9,413 bases of DNA from RGIG995 sp045635765 (GCA_045635765.1 JAZTWH010000044.1:1-9413), one strand, 5' to 3'; shown: positions 1 to 6,516, counted from the stretch's first letter. Notes: a model not told the origin generated them from the sequence alone. Translations and numbers: made by a program.

Positions 1-2
1 CC

Positions 3-314
3 ATCAACGTGGCCGGGCCCTCCACGCTGGCCGCATTGCTGAACAGCCTTCAGATGGGCTTCCGCACCCTTGCCATTGAAAAACGCACCAATGACGTATG
101 GAACGTTTTGGCCGCCGTCAAAACCGAATTCGGGACCTTTGAATCGGTCTTGGAAAACGTGAAAAAGCGGCTGGAAGGAGCCGGAAATGACCTGGAAAAG
201 CTGGTGGGGACCCGAACCCGGGCCATTCGCCGCAAGCTGCGGGACGTGGAAACCCTCCCGACCGAAACGGCACAAAATCTGTTATCCGGCGAAGAATCGG
301 AACAGGACGAATAA
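3..314 (+). CDS. rmuC: DNA recombination protein RmuC, C-terminal fragment (5' end outside window)
   Basis: The open frame enters from the left edge (first full codon at 3) and stops with TAA at 312-314, so only about 103 C-terminal residues are visible. They begin with INVAGPSTLAALLNSLQMGF, followed by RTLAIEKR and a Trp in NDVWN. This is the highly conserved end of the RmuC nuclease-like domain, followed by a charged helical tail with the amphipathic pattern typical of RmuC coiled coils and an acidic end (GEESEQDE). RmuC proteins are linked genetically to limiting DNA inversions and rearrangements; a nuclease activity is inferred from the fold. No catalytic residues can be judged from this fragment. 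The next gene starts 12 bases downstream on the same strand, which suggests co-transcription. An internal GTG at 9 is not a start because the homology continues upstream of it. Confidence 0.88.
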   Translation: MNVAGPSTLAALLNSLQMGFRTLAIEKRTNDVWNVLAAVKTEFGTFESVLENVKKRLEGAGNDLEKLVGTRTRAIRRKLRDVETLPTETAQNLLSGEESEQDE

Positions 315-326
315 AGGGGAAATTAC

Positions 327-1436
327 GTGATTTACATGGACAACGCCGCCACGACACGGGTACTGGACGAAGCGGCAAAGGAAGCCTTCCACGCGATGAC
401 CGAGGCCTACGGGAATCCCGAATCCCGGCATAAATTCGGCCTTTCGGCGGAATTTTCCCTCGGGGAGGCACGAAAGGCCTTGGCCTCCGCCGCCGGGGTC
501 ACGGAGGAGGAAATTTTCTTCACTCCCTCCGCCACCGTAGCAAACAACACCGCCATCCGAGGGGCCGTCGCCTCCAAGCGGAGGGGCAGAATCATCTCCA
601 CCGCCTTGGAACATCCCGCAGTGGAAGAGGTGCTGAAGGATCTGGAACGGACCTTTGAGGTCGTCCGTCTGAAGCCGGAACAAGGGAAAATCACCGTAGA
701 TTCCTTCCGAGAGGCCCTGTCCCCCGATACGGTACTGGTCACTTGTATTCAAGTAAACAACGAAACGGGAGCCATTACGCCCCTGAAGGAAATGGCGACC
801 CTTCTCAAGCGAAGCGGCATTGACGCCCCCTTCCATACCGACGCAGTCCAAGGATTTTTGAAAGAGGATTTTCGCTATTCCATGATCGACATGGCCTCCT
901 TTGCAGGACACAAGGTCCACGCTCCGAAGGGAGTGGGTGCACTATACCTCCGCAAGGGGCTGGGAATCAAACCCACCATCCTGGGAGGCGGTCAGGAAAA
1001 GAATTTGTTTTCCGGGACCCACAACGTCCCCGCCATCGCCGCCTTTGGCGTTGCCTGCAAAACGGTACGGGAACAACAAGCGGAAATCCGGAAAAAGGTT
1101 GAAATTATCAATGGGAAAATGCGGGAAGGGCTTTTAGCTCTGGGGGCGGAGATCAACTCCCCCGACGATGGTTCCCCCTACGTTCTCAGTGCCGCATTCC
1201 CGGGTTATTTGGGGGAAAATATTCTGAACTATCTTTCCCAAAGGGAAATTTACATCTCCACCGGCTCTGCCTGCTCTGCCAAAAAGCCTTCCCGGGTCAT
1301 GAGTGCCATCGGGAAGGAGCATTTGAGTCGGAATACCCTGCGTTTCTCTTTTTCCCGGTTCAATTCCGAGGAAGAGGTCTCCGCCGTCTTGCTGGCCCTG
1401 GAGGACGCTTTGAACCATATTTCAAAAATTTGCTGA
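327..1436 (+). CDS. Cysteine desulfurase (NifS/IscS family, class V aminotransferase fold)
   Basis: A PLP enzyme of 369 residues that removes sulfur from L-cysteine as an enzyme-bound persulfide and hands it to an acceptor. The start is GTG at 327, preceded by AGGGGA at 315-320; it gives MIYMDNAATT, the usual N-terminus of the family, whereas ATG at 336 would cut this motif. Visible motifs are His96 in EHPAVE, NNETG near residue 145, HTDAVQ at 170-175 with Asp172, the Schiff-base lysine Lys196 in AGHKVHAPKG, GTHN at 230-233, and the persulfide Cys316 in STGSACS. Length is at the short end for the family, as usual for Firmicute enzymes dedicated to one partner. thiI follows after 12 bases, so ThiI is the likely acceptor and the product probably serves 4-thiouridine synthesis, like NifZ with ThiI in Bacillus subtilis. 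A general iron-sulfur role cannot be excluded. Confidence 0.95.
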   Translation: MIYMDNAATTRVLDEAAKEAFHAMTEAYGNPESRHKFGLSAEFSLGEARKALASAAGVTEEEIFFTPSATVANNTAIRGAVASKRRGRIISTALEHPAVEEVLKDLERTFEVVRLKPEQGKITVDSFREALSPDTVLVTCIQVNNETGAITPLKEMATLLKRSGIDAPFHTDAVQGFLKEDFRYSMIDMASFAGHKVHAPKGVGALYLRKGLGIKPTILGGGQEKNLFSGTHNVPAIAAFGVACKTVREQQAEIRKKVEIINGKMREGLLALGAEINSPDDGSPYVLSAAFPGYLGENILNYLSQREIYISTGSACSAKKPSRVMSAIGKEHLSRNTLRFSFSRFNSEEEVSAVLLALEDALNHISKIC

Positions 1437-1448
1437 AAGGATACGGAA

Positions 1449-2624
1449 ATGCACGAAGAAGTCATACTGTTAAAATTGGGCGAAGTGGTCCTGAAGGGAC
1501 TAAACCGCCGCCGCATGGAAGACCTACTGGTCAAAAACGTCAAAACCGCCTTGCGAGGATGCGGAAAAACCGCCGTCCGGGAGAGCCAGTCCACCATTTT
1601 CGTGGAATTTGAGGACGAGGACTGCGACGTAGACAAAGGGATGTCCGCCCTGAAAAAGGTTTTCGGGATCATGAACCTGACCCGGGCCTATCGGGGGGAT
1701 TACCATTGGGAGACCTTAAAAAAACAGACCGCCGATTACGTTGCTCCGGCATTGATGCGGGCAAAGACCTTTAAGGTGGACGCCCGCAGATCGGATAAAA
1801 AATATCCCATGAAGACCCCGGAAATTTGCATGCTGATGGGAGAACATCTCCTCGACCAATTTCCCCACCTGACGGTGGACGTCCACCATCCTGACGTCAT
1901 CGTCTCCATTGAGATCCGGGACGGCCATGCCTATATTCACACCAACCCGGAAAAGGCCGCCGGAGGACTTCCTGCCGGAACGGGAGGCCACGGGATGCTG
2001 ATGCTGTCGGGAGGGATCGACAGTCCCGTCGCCGGCTATGTCATGGCCAAGCGAGGACTGAAGATCTCCGCCGTCCATTTTGAATCTCCCCCCTACACCA
2101 GCGAACGGGCAAAGGAAAAGGTCGTGACCTTGGCACGGAAAATGAGCGTCTACACCGGTCCCGTAGATCTTTGGATCGTTCCCTTTACCCAGATTCAGGA
2201 GGCCATCCGGGATACCTGCAAGGAAGATCTGTTCACTATCATCATGCGTCGGGTCATGCTGAAAATCGCCTGCCGCCTTGCCCGGGAAAAGAACGCCCGT
2301 TGCATTATTACGGGAGAAAGCCTGGGACAGGTGGCATCCCAAACCCTGGGAGCCATCCAGTGCACCGACCAAGCGGCAGACCTGCCCGTGTTCCGTCCCT
2401 TCATCGGCTCGGACAAACAGGAGATCGTGGACATTGCCAGAGCAATCGACACCTTTGAAACGTCCATTTTGCCTTACGAGGACTGCTGCACCGTCTTTAC
2501 GCCAAAGCACCCGAAAACCAACCCCTTCCCGGAGGAGGTCCTGGAAGAGGAAGCGAAGCTAGACCTGGAGAAATTGACCCAAAATTTGGTCCCCGAATAT
2601 TTGCACATCACCCCTTGGAATTAA
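1449..2624 (+). CDS. thiI: tRNA 4-thiouridine synthetase ThiI, short form without rhodanese domain
   Basis: A cytosolic enzyme that adenylates uridine 8 of tRNA and replaces its oxygen with sulfur. The 391-residue protein has an N-terminal ferredoxin-like region with KGLNRRRME at 16-24, a THUMP RNA-binding domain at roughly 55-165, and an ATP-pyrophosphatase domain with the PP-loop SGGIDS at 187-192. Further family motifs are HFESPPYTSERAKEKV from 210 and TGESLGQVASQ from 288. Cys346 and Cys347 lie in the region of the catalytic disulfide-forming cysteine of E. coli ThiI (Cys344). The protein ends soon after, so the C-terminal rhodanese domain of the E. coli enzyme is absent; sulfur must then come directly from a desulfurase, in keeping with the gene just upstream. 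The start ATG has AAAGGA at 1436-1441, overlapping the upstream stop codon, which implies coupled translation. Its TAA stop lies inside the terminator stem. Confidence 0.96.
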   Translation: MHEEVILLKLGEVVLKGLNRRRMEDLLVKNVKTALRGCGKTAVRESQSTIFVEFEDEDCDVDKGMSALKKVFGIMNLTRAYRGDYHWETLKKQTADYVAPALMRAKTFKVDARRSDKKYPMKTPEICMLMGEHLLDQFPHLTVDVHHPDVIVSIEIRDGHAYIHTNPEKAAGGLPAGTGGHGMLMLSGGIDSPVAGYVMAKRGLKISAVHFESPPYTSERAKEKVVTLARKMSVYTGPVDLWIVPFTQIQEAIRDTCKEDLFTIIMRRVMLKIACRLAREKNARCIITGESLGQVASQTLGAIQCTDQAADLPVFRPFIGSDKQEIVDIARAIDTFETSILPYEDCCTVFTPKHPKTNPFPEEVLEEEAKLDLEKLTQNLVPEYLHITPWN

Positions 2625-2667
2625 AAGAACCGAGTGAGACTTGGAGTCTCACTCGGTTCTTTTTGCG
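2623..2667. terminator. Bidirectional intrinsic terminator between thiI and the LOG-family gene
   Basis: A 19-bp perfect stem (2623-2641 with 2645-2663) closes a 3-base TGG loop. The core is AACCGAGTGAGACT paired with AGTCTCACTCGGTT. A T run ends the right side and an A run begins the left side, so it reads as a terminator on both strands. It sits between convergent genes whose stop codons are at 2622-2624 (plus) and 2682-2684 (minus). The stem begins within the thiI stop codon. Confidence 0.95.
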
Positions 2668-2681
2668 GTATTTTTGCCCGA

Positions 2682-3263
2682 TTAGCCGTCTTTCAGTTCC
2701 TTTACGGAATGTTTGGGTTCTTCCGGATTCTCCAAATAGCAGAACAGCGCTTCCCTATCATCGGTGATGAAAAACAGATCCATGCAATTTCCCCGGATGA
2801 ACTGCTGTTCAATGGCCTTGTTCATGAACTGGATCATCTCATCGTAATAGCCGTTGATATTGTAAATGGCGATGGGCTTCTGATGACGGCAGAGCTGCTT
2901 CAGAGTCAGGATCTCAAAAAATTCCTCAAAGGTTCCAATTCCACCGGGAACCACGATAAATCCGTCGGAATGGTCTTCCATGATCTGCTTACGCTCCCGC
3001 ATGGTTTCGGGATAAACCAATTCGTCACAAGCGTCGCTGATGGCCTCGACCTTTTCTTCCTCGAAAAAGCGGGGAATGACCCCAAAAATTTTACCGCCCT
3101 GGGAGCGAACTCCCCGGGAAGCGGCCCCCATCAGTCCATTACCGCCCCCTCCGAAAACCAAAGAATGTCCCCGACGGACCATCTCGGCTCCCAAAAGCTC
3201 AACCTTTTCAATATATTCGGGATCGATGGTGGGGGATGCCGCACCGTATACACAAAGTCTCAT
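2682..3263 (-). CDS. LOG/TIGR00730 family Rossmann-fold protein (putative nucleotide phosphoribohydrolase)
   Basis: A 193-residue protein of the lysine-decarboxylase-like LOG family. Characterised members hydrolyse the N-glycosidic bond of nucleoside 5'-monophosphates, including cytokinin ribotides, releasing base and ribose 5-phosphate. The sequence begins MRLCVYGAAS, a typical first Rossmann strand. It has GGGGNGLMG at 38-46, MRERK at 88-92 with Arg91, and PGGIGTFEE at 106-114 with the catalytic-type Glu114. All the signature residues of active members are present, so it is probably an active enzyme rather than a degenerate homologue. Substrate cannot be read from the sequence; in bacteria without cytokinins a nucleotide-salvage or housekeeping role is often assumed. 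The start ATG at 3263 has AAGGAGG at 3269-3275. It lies 18 bases after the stop of the beta-CASP gene and probably shares its transcript. The bidirectional hairpin at 2623-2663 ends the unit. Confidence 0.9.
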   Translation of the reverse strand: MRLCVYGAASPTIDPEYIEKVELLGAEMVRRGHSLVFGGGGNGLMGAASRGVRSQGGKIFGVIPRFFEEEKVEAISDACDELVYPETMRERKQIMEDHSDGFIVVPGGIGTFEEFFEILTLKQLCRHQKPIAIYNINGYYDEMIQFMNKAIEQQFIRGNCMDLFFITDDREALFCYLENPEEPKHSVKELKDG

Positions 3264-3281
3264 AGGTTCCTCCTTCTATGT

Positions 3282-4889
3282 TCAATCCTTCCACTTCTCA
3301 ATTAAATCACGGATCTGCGAGGTAAATTTCGCATTTTCTTTGTTGGGTCTTCCCCGCCGGCCTTTTGCCAGCCGTAGGAGGGCTTCCGCCTCGGAAACCA
3401 ATTCCCGGAACAACCAATCCGCCCGAGAGTTGCCCTTGTACAGTTGGACCCGATCGGCGGCTTTTCCTTCGGTAAATACGGTCATTGCACCGTTCTTCAG
3501 ATCGTATTCCGTCCCGCTGTAGGGGGCGTAGGCCGTATATCCCAGGTGGGACAGCGTATCTTTAAAGGCCTCGCAGGATCCGTCGTCTCCGTGATTTACG
3601 AACACCGTTTGGGGCTTCTGAGAAAACCCGGAAATCCATTTCAGCAGTCCGTCCCGGTCGGCGTGCCCGCTGGTTCCCCGCAGGGAGGCGATTCGGGCGT
3701 TGACCGAAATATCTTCCCCGAAAAGGGTGACACACCGTTCTCCCTGAAGCAGGCGGCGACCCAAGGACCCTTCGGCCTGGTATCCCACGAAGAGAATCAG
3801 ATTATTTTCCTTCCAAAGATTATGCTTCAGGTGATGCCGGATCCGTCCCGCTTCGCACATTCCGCTGGCAGAAACAATCACCTTCGGCCGGGGATCAAAA
3901 TTGATTTTTTTCGATTCCTCCGAAGAAACGGTCATTTGAATATCGTCGAACCAAATGGGGTTAATTCCCTGATTCAACAAGGCCAAGGTCTCTTGGTCAA
4001 AGCAAACGGGATTGCACTGCATAAAGATGGCTGTGGCCTCCGCCGCCAGGGGGCTGTCAACGTACACAGGGAACCCCTCGTGGCCCCGGACCAGGAATTT
4101 TTGCTTAATTTCCCGCAAAAGGTAAAGCAGCTCCTGGGTACGCCCGATGGCAAAAGAAGGAATGATCACGTTTCCGCCCCGGTCCAACGCCCATTGAAGG
4201 AACTCTGCCAGCTGGTGGGAAACCGAGTCGTCCTTTTGCTCATGGAGCCGGTCCCCATAGGTAGATTCGATCACCAAATAATCGGCCCGGTCCACCTGCT
4301 GGGGGTCGCGGATGATCCCCTGCTCGGAATTGCCCACGTCTCCGCTGAAAACGATTTTCTTCCGCACCTCGCCCTCAGTCAACCACAATTCTATGCAGGC
4401 CGACCCCAAAAGATGCCCGATGTCGGTAAACCGCAATTCGATGCCCTCGGCAGGATAGATGATCTCCCCGTAATTGCACCGGCGAAACAAAGAGATTGCC
4501 CCTTCCGCATCCTTCAGACCGTATACGGGCTCAATGCCGGGATCCCCCGATCGAAGAGCGCGCTTCGTCATCCATTGTGCCTCAGATTCCTGAATATATG
4601 CAGAATCCCGCAACATTACGTTGCACAGATCGCAAGTAACGTCCGTGGCGTAAATTCTTCCCCGGAACCCGTCCTTATAAAGCTTGGGAAGCATCCCCGA
4701 GTGGTCAATATGGGCATGAGTCAAAAAGACGGCCTCGATCTCCGCCGCATCCACGGGAAGGGCAATATTCTGAAAGATGTCCTTTCCCTGCTCCATTCCG
4801 CAGTCGATCAAATAGGAACGGCCGCACACCTCCAACAACGTGCAGCTTCCCGTCACTTCGTGGGTTGCACCGATAAATTGAATCTTCAA
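3282..4889 (-). CDS. MBL-fold beta-CASP metallohydrolase, RNase-like, with TTG start
   Basis: A 535-residue zinc-dependent phosphodiesterase of the beta-CASP group, whose members mostly cut or trim RNA. Motifs numbered from TTG at 4889 are HAHIDH at 58-63, GHLLGSA with His159, SGDVGN with Asp184, the beta-CASP Glu208 in VIESTYGDR, GMCEAGRIRHH ending at His353, SGHADRDG with His409, and VNHGD with His433. The full set of metal ligands is therefore present. The N-terminus KIQFIGATHEVTGSCTLLE is standard for the family. TTG at 4889 is preferred because the perfect Shine-Dalgarno match GGAGGTG lies at 4895-4901, five bases away; the longer TTG at 4904 would put this site inside the gene. The C-terminus (about residues 480-535) extends past the core and carries a basic GRRGRPNK patch. 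It is distinct from RNase J by sequence style, and the exact substrate is not known to me. It is followed by the LOG-family gene. Confidence 0.9.
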   Translation of the reverse strand: MKIQFIGATHEVTGSCTLLEVCGRSYLIDCGMEQGKDIFQNIALPVDAAEIEAVFLTHAHIDHSGMLPKLYKDGFRGRIYATDVTCDLCNVMLRDSAYIQESEAQWMTKRALRSGDPGIEPVYGLKDAEGAISLFRRCNYGEIIYPAEGIELRFTDIGHLLGSACIELWLTEGEVRKKIVFSGDVGNSEQGIIRDPQQVDRADYLVIESTYGDRLHEQKDDSVSHQLAEFLQWALDRGGNVIIPSFAIGRTQELLYLLREIKQKFLVRGHEGFPVYVDSPLAAEATAIFMQCNPVCFDQETLALLNQGINPIWFDDIQMTVSSEESKKINFDPRPKVIVSASGMCEAGRIRHHLKHNLWKENNLILFVGYQAEGSLGRRLLQGERCVTLFGEDISVNARIASLRGTSGHADRDGLLKWISGFSQKPQTVFVNHGDDGSCEAFKDTLSHLGYTAYAPYSGTEYDLKNGAMTVFTEGKAADRVQLYKGNSRADWLFRELVSEAEALLRLAKGRRGRPNKENAKFTSQIRDLIEKWKD

Positions 4890-4894
4890 AAAAC

Positions 4895-4901
4895 CACCTC
4901 C
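4895..4901 (-). promoter_or_regulatory. Ribosome binding site that fixes the TTG start at 4889
   Basis: On the minus strand GGAGGTG is a full complement of the 16S rRNA 3' end. It stands five bases before TTG at 4889, which then gives the expected MKIQFIG N-terminus. No ATG or GTG competes nearby. Confidence 0.8.
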
Positions 4902-4946
4902 CAAAAACCCAAAAGAAAAACCTCTGTCCTGTTTTTTTCAACTATG

Positions 4947-4975
4947 GTCATATTTTTATTATATGCTTGTGTAAA
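4947..4975 (-). promoter_or_regulatory. Candidate sigma-A promoter for the beta-CASP/LOG pair
   Basis: Reading the minus strand, TTTACA (4970-4975) is followed after 17 bases by TATGAC (4947-4952), which would start transcription about 50 bases before the TTG start. A perfect TATAAT also exists at 4958-4963, but the sequence 16-18 bases upstream of it fits a -35 box poorly. One of the two is likely used; the sequence does not decide which. Confidence 0.4.
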
Positions 4976-5052
4976 GATTGGAACAGATTTATAAATTTTT
5001 CGATTATAACATACCTTTCATTAGAAAATTTGGAATAACAGAAAGGCAGTGT

Positions 5053-5322
5053 ACCGAGGACAACAATTTTGACCTCACTGATACCGATTGTGGCTATGCC
5101 CTTGTCAGCAGATTCTTAAGCTTCCTGCTTTGTACAAGCTTTCCAGCCCATATAGTTATCGGTTTTGATGGTTTCATAAACCGCCTTCATATCACCCTGA
5201 GGTAATGCAACACCCATATTATCAAATATAGCTCTTGTAACGCTAGGTGAATTATCGGTCTGTGCAGCCTGCTCGTGCTTTAATGTATAGTCTACTATGT
5301 AATTGTACTGTTTTTTGTTCAT
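5053..5322 (-). pseudogene. Small cell-wall-type gene interrupted by an in-frame TAA (68-residue N-terminal part remains)
   Basis: ATG at 5322 opens a frame of 68 residues (MNKKQYNYIVDYTLKHEQ to KACTKQEA) that stops at TAA 5116-5118. The same frame continues after the stop with ESADKGIATIGISEVKIVVL to about 5056, which reads like a natural continuation. One base change, such as CAA to TAA, would explain the stop. Beyond about 5053 the frame runs to 4948 through low-complexity sequence without recognisable protein character, so the original 3' end seems lost. The motif region MGVALPQGDMKAVYETI then DNYMGWKACT reminds me of an N-terminal module seen in clostridial proteins tied to cell-wall hydrolysis; this is recollection, not a search result. 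AGGTGG at 5333-5338 lies ten bases before the ATG and overlaps the end of the DUF1906 frame, so the two were probably an operon. A genuine 68-residue protein is the alternative. Confidence 0.6.
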
Positions 5323-5338
5323 CTTTATTATACCACCT

Positions 5339-6018
5339 TTACCACAAATTGTCAATTATTTTCTCGTCCTTAGCGTACACATCTTCTACCTGAATTAAAT
5401 CGAAGGTAGTTGTGCCGCACGACCAAAAAGCTATATTCTCGGGCTCTAATGCAGAAGGACAATGTGGTGCCCATTCTGTAGACATTTTGTCACACTTAGG
5501 CTCAGTAGCCATTAATACTACGCCAAAGTAATCAAAATCTCTCGTTGCCTCGGCATAATGACTGCACCGACGGTCAAAGTTAAAGTTCTTTGATGAATCG
5601 GTATTGCCGATAAATGCCGGTACATAACCATGTACCAAAACGGTTTTTGCAAAGGAAATCATCCAGTTATGATTTACACTCCACAGAGGTTTAATTTCTG
5701 CAAATAATGTCATACCTTTATTCTCAGGAACTCCGAATTCTTTTGCGGCCTCTACTGCTTTTAATGCATCCTCCGTACCGTTATTACCAGAAACCTTAGC
5801 TTCAGTGAGGTCACGGATAACCAAACCGATTTTGCAATCCTGATCCTTTAAGAACGCTATTTCCTCCAAAGTAACTTTTCCCTCACCGCAGAGTGTTCTC
5901 ATGCAAAAGGCCGGAAAGCATTTTTGTCTTTTTCCCCAATTATACATTGTATAGCCGTTCTTCAGCTTTGTATTATATTAATAGGTGTAGCCGAACTAAC
6001 ACCGAAAATAGGTTTCAT
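5339..6018 (-). pseudogene. DUF1906 (Rv2525c-like glycoside-hydrolase-like) gene with an N-terminal frameshift
   Basis: A perfect ribosome binding site, AAAGGAGG ending at 6027, lies eight bases before ATG at 6018. That frame gives MKPIFGVSSATPINIIQS and then TGA at 5962-5964. The other frame, open from TAT 5977-5975 to TAA 5339-5341, supplies NTKLKNGYTMYNWGKRQK and continues as the body. Joining both near 5977 gives about 226 residues whose start (FGVSSATP) and body (VTLEEIAFLKDQDCKIGL, ALKAVEAAKEFGVPENKG, HGYVPAFIGNTDSSKN) fit the DUF1906 TIM-barrel family. Members are thought to act on cell-wall polysaccharide, but activity is mostly unproven. A one-base loss (or two-base gain) around 5974-5980 would account for the break. 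The ATG at 5947 has no ribosome binding site and starts inside the domain, so the 202-residue frame is unlikely to be an intact protein. Base composition is clearly more AT-rich than the flanking genes. A sequencing error cannot be ruled out. Confidence 0.7.
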
Positions 6019-6185
6019 TTTATTTTCCTCCTTTAATTTTTTATTTTTTCTTATAATGTAACTATTTTCTTTGAAATCAGCGTACCGATTTCTTACAGCT
6101 GCAAATACATTTCATACTTTAAATCTGACAAACAGTGTCATCGGTAAAAAATATTTTTAAAATTTTTAGATTCAATAACTGCAAT
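6019..6185. other. AT-rich intergenic leader upstream of the DUF1906 pseudogene
   Basis: No open frame of note. It contains the pseudogene's ribosome binding site (6027-6034) and a 15-bp interrupted palindrome at 6127-6141 (TGACA, five bases, TGTCA) that could be an old operator. TATAAG lies at 6050-6055 on the minus strand, but no good -35 box is placed for it, so no promoter is called. Confidence 0.5.
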
Positions 6186-6235
6186 AAAAACAGACCTTAA
6201 AACAGAAGTCTTTCTGTTTTAAGGTCTGTTTTTTA
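6186..6235. terminator. Strong bidirectional hairpin terminator with no intact gene beside it
   Basis: A perfect 22-bp stem (6186-6207 with 6212-6233) closes a 4-base GTCT loop; the core is CAGACCTTAAAACAGA. There is an A run on the left flank and a T run on the right, as in an intrinsic terminator for both directions. The nearest gene on either side does not end here: the DUF1906 pseudogene starts to the left and reads away, and to the right there is no convincing gene before 6517. It may mark the end of a gene that has been lost. Confidence 0.75.
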
Positions 6236-6473
6236 CTTTTTGTTTAAAATGAACTTGGTAAATTTCAGGGATAACAAAAATCATACCGGCAATTTGGAAA
6301 TCATACTAAAGAAAAGTAAATACATCAAAAGTATGATGGTTATTCTTGCATTGCCTTACTTTAATGAATTAGGCAAGGATAAATATAGTTATTTGTCTCT
6401 ATTAAAACACAAGCATAGCATATGATCCAAAAAATGTCAATGAAAATTCCCCGTCTCCCAAAAGCTTTTTATA
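6236..6473. other. AT-rich gap without a convincing gene
   Basis: A 61-codon frame (6240-6425, plus) exists but has no ribosome binding site, begins within the T-rich tail of the hairpin and shows no recognisable protein pattern. The minus strand is broken by stops in all frames I translated. ACACAAGCATA at 6407-6417 is inverted relative to 4962-4972. The segment is probably decayed or non-coding. Confidence 0.5.
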
Positions 6474-6512
6474 TAAAAAAATGCCGTAGAATCCGACAGA
6501 ATTCTACGGTAT
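6474..6512 (-). terminator. Intrinsic terminator of the small multidrug-export-family gene
   Basis: On the minus strand an 11-pair stem (6483-6492 with 6501-6510, plus 6482/6511; one G-U pair) built on CCGTAGAAT and ATTCTACGG closes an 8-base loop. It is followed by seven T (6475-6481 as A on the plus strand). It lies just after the stop codon of the gene ending at 6517. Confidence 0.88.
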
Positions 6513-6516
6513 TTTA

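Larger units (their letters stand above)
4962..6417. repeat. 11-bp inverted repeat near both edges of the AT-rich region
   Basis: TATGCTTGTGT at 4962-4972 is the exact reverse complement of ACACAAGCATA at 6407-6417. The arms lie near the two ends of the AT-rich stretch that holds the broken genes. No direct target duplication is seen just outside them and no transposase lies between, so a mobile-element boundary is only a suggestion. The left arm also overlaps the candidate promoter region of the beta-CASP gene. Confidence 0.3.

Noticed and set aside
282..920. 212-codon open frame on the minus strand
   Set aside because: Antisense shadow of the cysteine desulfurase.
1716..2510. 264-codon open frame on the minus strand
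   Set aside because: Antisense shadow of thiI; no motif and no ribosome binding site.
2634..3305. 223-codon open frame on the plus strand
   Set aside because: Antisense to the LOG-family gene and starting within the terminator hairpin.
3444..4994. 516-codon open frame on the plus strand
   Set aside because: It lies antisense to the beta-CASP gene, which has complete catalytic motifs and a perfect ribosome binding site. The antisense product has no recognisable motif and no start signal.
5119..5142. Two AAGCTT sites forming a possible stem
   Set aside because: Six-base self-complementary sites inside coding sequence; no tail or context suggests a function.
5339..5947. DUF1906 frame as an intact 202-residue gene from ATG 5947
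   Set aside because: No ribosome binding site before 5947, and the expected N-terminus with a strong site lies upstream in another frame.
6240..6425. 61-codon open frame in the AT-rich gap
   Set aside because: No ribosome binding site, starts beside a terminator hairpin and has no recognisable protein pattern.
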